Source of the DNA: Bagarius yarrelli
Lineage: Eukaryota > Chordata > Actinopteri > Siluriformes > Sisoridae
Length of the DNA: 64,000 nucleotides
Assembly (NCBI GenBank): GCA_005784505.1
Contig: VCAZ01000001.1
Location: forward strand, 13,811,597-13,875,596
Reading direction: 5' to 3'
Below are positions 61,139 through 64,000 of this stretch, piece by piece. The notes under the pieces were generated by a model that saw only the letters and a list, made by a program, of their open reading frames with translations, was not told the origin of the DNA and did not search any database. How positions within the stretch are numbered: position 1 is the first letter of the stretch; each line of letters starts with the position of its first letter. The position numbers and the translations under genes are program-made.

Positions 61139-61710
61139 CAGACGATGCCTTAGAGAAGCCTCACCACTGGGTCATTTATCATTATTTCTTAGAGCTTTAG
61201 TGATAAGTGCTCAGATGAGATCTCCCTCTCTGTGTCTTGCTGTCTTATTGTCACACACACAAAAACACTCACACACCCACAATCCCAGGAAAGTCTGTAA
61301 GAAGTTATTGCATTTAGGAGAAAAAAAATTTTTCTTCTGATATCTGAATATATCACTTGATATTATAATTGCATTTTTTTTTTAATTCGTTCATTTTCTA
61401 AAACAATGGCAACAGTATACTTAGAGTTTTCATAATGAACGATTGATTCAAGTGTGAGGATACAACGCTCATGACCCCAATCACTGCTGCTCCTTAAGCC
61501 TCCCAGCTTCTTTTTTTTTTAACTGTTTCACTCTGAGGAAGAAATAAAGCCCTTTTACCCCTCCAGACTGGCTTGGTTGCAGTGCTGCCTGGTTTTATCA
61601 GAACTATCCTTGCATACGTCTCTTCCGGTTAGAGCTCAATTTCCTAGCAACCACTGAAAAAGCTGTGCTGAATAAAATGTGCAGCTCTTCATGGGCACTG
61701 ATCTAGTCTC

Positions 61711-61712
<2 letters not shown>

Positions 61713-61755
<43 letters not shown>
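61713..61755. repeat. (TG)n microsatellite
   Basis: About 21 TG units, directly before the micro-exon candidate at 61,766. Confidence 0.9.
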
Positions 61756-61765
61756 ATATGATCAG

Positions 61766-61790
61766 GGAGAAGAAACAGATTATTGAAATG
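61766..61790 (+). other. Possible 25-base micro-exon after a (TG)n tract
   Basis: ATCAG ends at 61,765. The 25 bases GGAGAAGAAACAGATTATTG plus AAATG are followed by a strong donor gtaagt at 61,791. In one frame it reads EKKQIIEM. A (TG)n tract lies directly upstream instead of a normal pyrimidine tract. Such a short segment can easily arise by chance. Confidence 0.15.
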
Positions 61791-62594
61791 GTAAGTTGCA
61801 GCATTGTGAAAACTTATACTAGGGCTGGACATTTGAGTTATCAATCGTTATATAATTATTATAATATTGAGTTATATTTGTTTTGTTTTAAATGAAAACC
61901 TTTGTTCAATCCAGAAATTGGTGGCTTTTTGTGATTTTCCTAAAAAAAAATTATGATGCATGTTTTTTGGTGTATCTGCAGCATTAGCAATTTGCACAGC
62001 AACAGTTGACCTAAGCTTTTGTGTAAATTGGTGATTCTCAACTCGACTTGCAATTTATTTCTATTTTCTGCTTTTCAGCATGACTACTAAAATACACACA
62101 CTTCGGAAAACCGCAACTCCATTCATGTCCCTCCAGTCTAGAATGTTAATTAATTGAATTTATTGATCGTTTTTAATCGTTATCAGCAAAAGAACTTTTT
62201 TCACTTCAGACTTTCAGGAACAAGAGATTCAGGGAGCAGAAGTGTCGTTAATTAGATGACGTATAGCTTGAATTTCTGTTTAGTCATCCAGAACATGCTA
62301 TAGCGATCAAAACTAGTCTAATTGTAATGTTTTTTGCTTCTGTGAACATCAAAGCCATAAAAGTGTCGTTTTGACTTCTGGGAAGAAATACAAAAAAATA
62401 CTAGTACTAAAAGGGTTTTACAATTGAAGCAATGAATCACCTTCCTGCCAGTGTCTTTGCATTCTGTTTGCCGTGTAATAATAAATAATACAGTGACAAA
62501 GATAAGGTGGGTTATGTAATAATTCCCAATCTGTAAAGGATGTTTTTGTGTGTATGTTCGCACACGCTGTTCCCATTCCCATTCAACCCTGTAG

Positions 62595-62681
62595 GAGAAG
62601 CAGCGAATTATAAATCATTCACTGCAGGAGCTGATTCCTAGTGAGGAAGAGCGGGAGCATCTCACGGTTGCAAACCACTGA
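62595..62681 (+). other. Possible short terminal exon with stop
   Basis: After ATTCAACCCTGTAG (ending 62,594) a frame of 28 codons, EKQRIINHSLQELIPSEEER then EHLTVANH, ends in TGA at 62,679. It has a charged, helix-like composition and joins in phase with the micro-exon candidate at 61,766 (EKKQIIEM). It does not join in phase with the exon at 55,182. No homologue is recognised. Confidence 0.15.
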
Positions 62682-63895
62682 AAAGAGGTTTATATTTTCT
62701 GAGATAGAAAAAAATTAAATTCCCACAAATCTGCCAAGGTGATGTGCACATACTCAGGTTATCATAAAAAAATGGTAATGGAAGGCAGGTAGACAAAATG
62801 CTTAGCATTTGGGGCTCTAATTACCTGCACATTGTCTGGCTGTGTTTGCACCGTCTTTCTTTATCCTAGAATGAAATACACACAAACGTTTTTATTTTTG
62901 GCATTGCAGGTTTTTTTCTGCATTGTTAATTGTTTTATGCCAAGTCATGATAAGTTTCGATATACTTTTTAAATATTTGATGTAGTACCTTGTTCTGAGG
63001 AGACCCGGACTCAAACGATAAATATTTTGTATATTACTACATGACGTAATTATAGCTTTAATCTTTTGTAGTCACATTAGCTTCAATAACGTTACTGTCA
63101 TTTGAATTGCTATTAAGTTTACCTACCCAATTAAAGTCAGCAGAAGAATTTGTCCTGCTTATAACCGTGTTCGTAGAGAAGCTCTCTGTCCATAGCTATT
63201 CTCTGGTCCTTTCCAAATACCCACACTCCTTCCCGGTCCTATTTATTTTTCCTGAAAAATTGTGTGTATCAAGGTCGCTTATCAGCATCGTTAGAACACA
63301 CAAACTTAGACATTATTGGGTAAAAAATAAGAATAACCGTTTGTACTGTAACATGTTAGATAGATCATGATTTACCTCTCTCAGGCTTTTCACCAAATAT
63401 TTTCCTCTCTGTTTACTTACTTTTTCACATACTGGTTGCCCGTTATGAGTAATGCAGCAGGCAGATGGTTACAGCCAGAGCGAGGGTGAGAGAGACGCTC
63501 ATTAATGCTCTACATCCGGCACAGTCTCTAATGAAGCATGTCATTATCAGTGTCAGCCAGTGTGTAGTACAAGTGTGTGGATTGCCATTTTGTCAGCTTT
63601 CCCAAAATTCTCATTTTAAGTCTATGCAAATTTTTATTGTCACTTTCACCCCAGTTTTAATAATATGTTTATGATGAGAGAGCTGTAGCCAGGTCCTCTA
63701 AAAGATTTAAACCCTGCAGCCAAGCTTTGCTGATAAACGCTGTGGTAAATCAGACTCTCTTTCCCAGCGTCATTACGCAGACGGAAGACATTATTTCTGT
63801 TCGGCGTAAAAGCATTAAGCAGATTGTCTCAGCGTTTTTGATTGATGTTGAGCTCTATGTCGATGCATTAAGGCTTTTTTTTCTTCTTCCTGTAG

Positions 63896-63958
63896 ATCTT
63901 CCGGCTGTGGGGAAGAGAACACACTGTGCAGAACTGGAAGAGACACAGTTCCTTTTTT
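63896..63958 (+). CDS. Possible second coding exon of the unidentified gene
   Basis: A very strong acceptor (CTTTTTTTTCTTCTTCCTGTAG) is followed by 63 bases and a strong donor TTT|gtgagt at 63,959. Phase 0 reads IFRLWGREHTVQNWKRHSSFF, 21 codons. That joins in frame to the exon ending DKSSR at 55,279. The length is a multiple of three and the exon is richer in G and C than the flanks. Other frames are also open, so the frame rests on the phase match with the upstream candidate. The family is unknown, and the rest of the gene lies beyond the window. Confidence 0.4.
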
Positions 63959-64000
63959 GTGAGTAAAAACGGCCTAAAAGCTTTTCTGTGATGTTGCCTG

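Larger units (their letters stand above)
55280..63895. other. Possible intron with repeats
   Basis: Between the two candidate exons of the unidentified gene. Holds the young SINE, several older repeats and microsatellites. Segments at about 59,150-59,290 and 63,440-63,600 are less AT-rich and free of repeats, and could be conserved non-coding elements. Confidence 0.45.

Noticed and set aside
34140..64000. Coding exon of lingo1 or peak1, neighbours of HMG20A in mammals
   Set aside because: No leucine-rich-repeat or kinase-like frame is seen anywhere in the window. The large single exons of these genes would be obvious.
1..64000. CRISPR arrays, phage or bacterial operons
   Set aside because: Split genes with GT-AG introns, SINEs and microsatellites show vertebrate nuclear DNA. 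The tandem repeats lack spacer structure.

Overview
The window looks like nuclear DNA of a teleost fish. It is AT-rich, gene-poor and full of microsatellites. It carries many tRNA-derived SINEs ending in the common fish 3' module 'GTCGCTCTGGATAAGGGCGTCTGCCAAATGC', decayed Tc1/mariner-like transposase fragments and small hAT-like non-autonomous elements. The SINE type suggests an ostariophysan, possibly a catfish, but that is an inference from the repeats. There are no operons, ribosome binding sites or other prokaryotic features.

One gene can be identified with confidence: hmg20a (HMG20A/iBRAF, an HMG-box protein of the LSD1-CoREST chromatin system), on the + strand. Seven coding exons between 26,444 and 32,120 plus a final exon at 33,686 join with matching phases into a 291-residue protein (M at 26,468, stop at 33,687-33,689). 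The protein has an N-terminal acidic/polar stretch, a basic linker, an HMG box and a C-terminal coiled coil. A CpG-richer stretch at about 23,760-24,560 is the likely promoter and non-coding first exon. A polyadenylation signal lies at 34,099.

The left part (1-23.7 kb) has no gene I can support. It holds repeats and one weak exon-like reading frame on the minus strand (4,481-4,622). To the right of hmg20a lie a five-copy 75-77-bp tandem repeat (37.8-38.2 kb), a CpG-rich promoter-like block (38.5-39.25 kb), a GT-rich minisatellite with higher-order structure (49.2-50.75 kb) and a set of exon-like segments. Two of these, at 55,182-55,279 (with a good start codon) and 63,896-63,958, have strong splice sites and compatible phases. 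They may be the 5' end of a second + strand gene that runs out of the window. I do not recognise its protein.

I found no clear new biological system. The points most worth a second look are the unidentified second gene, the CT microsatellite that doubles as the polypyrimidine tract of the last hmg20a intron, and the structured GT-rich minisatellite.
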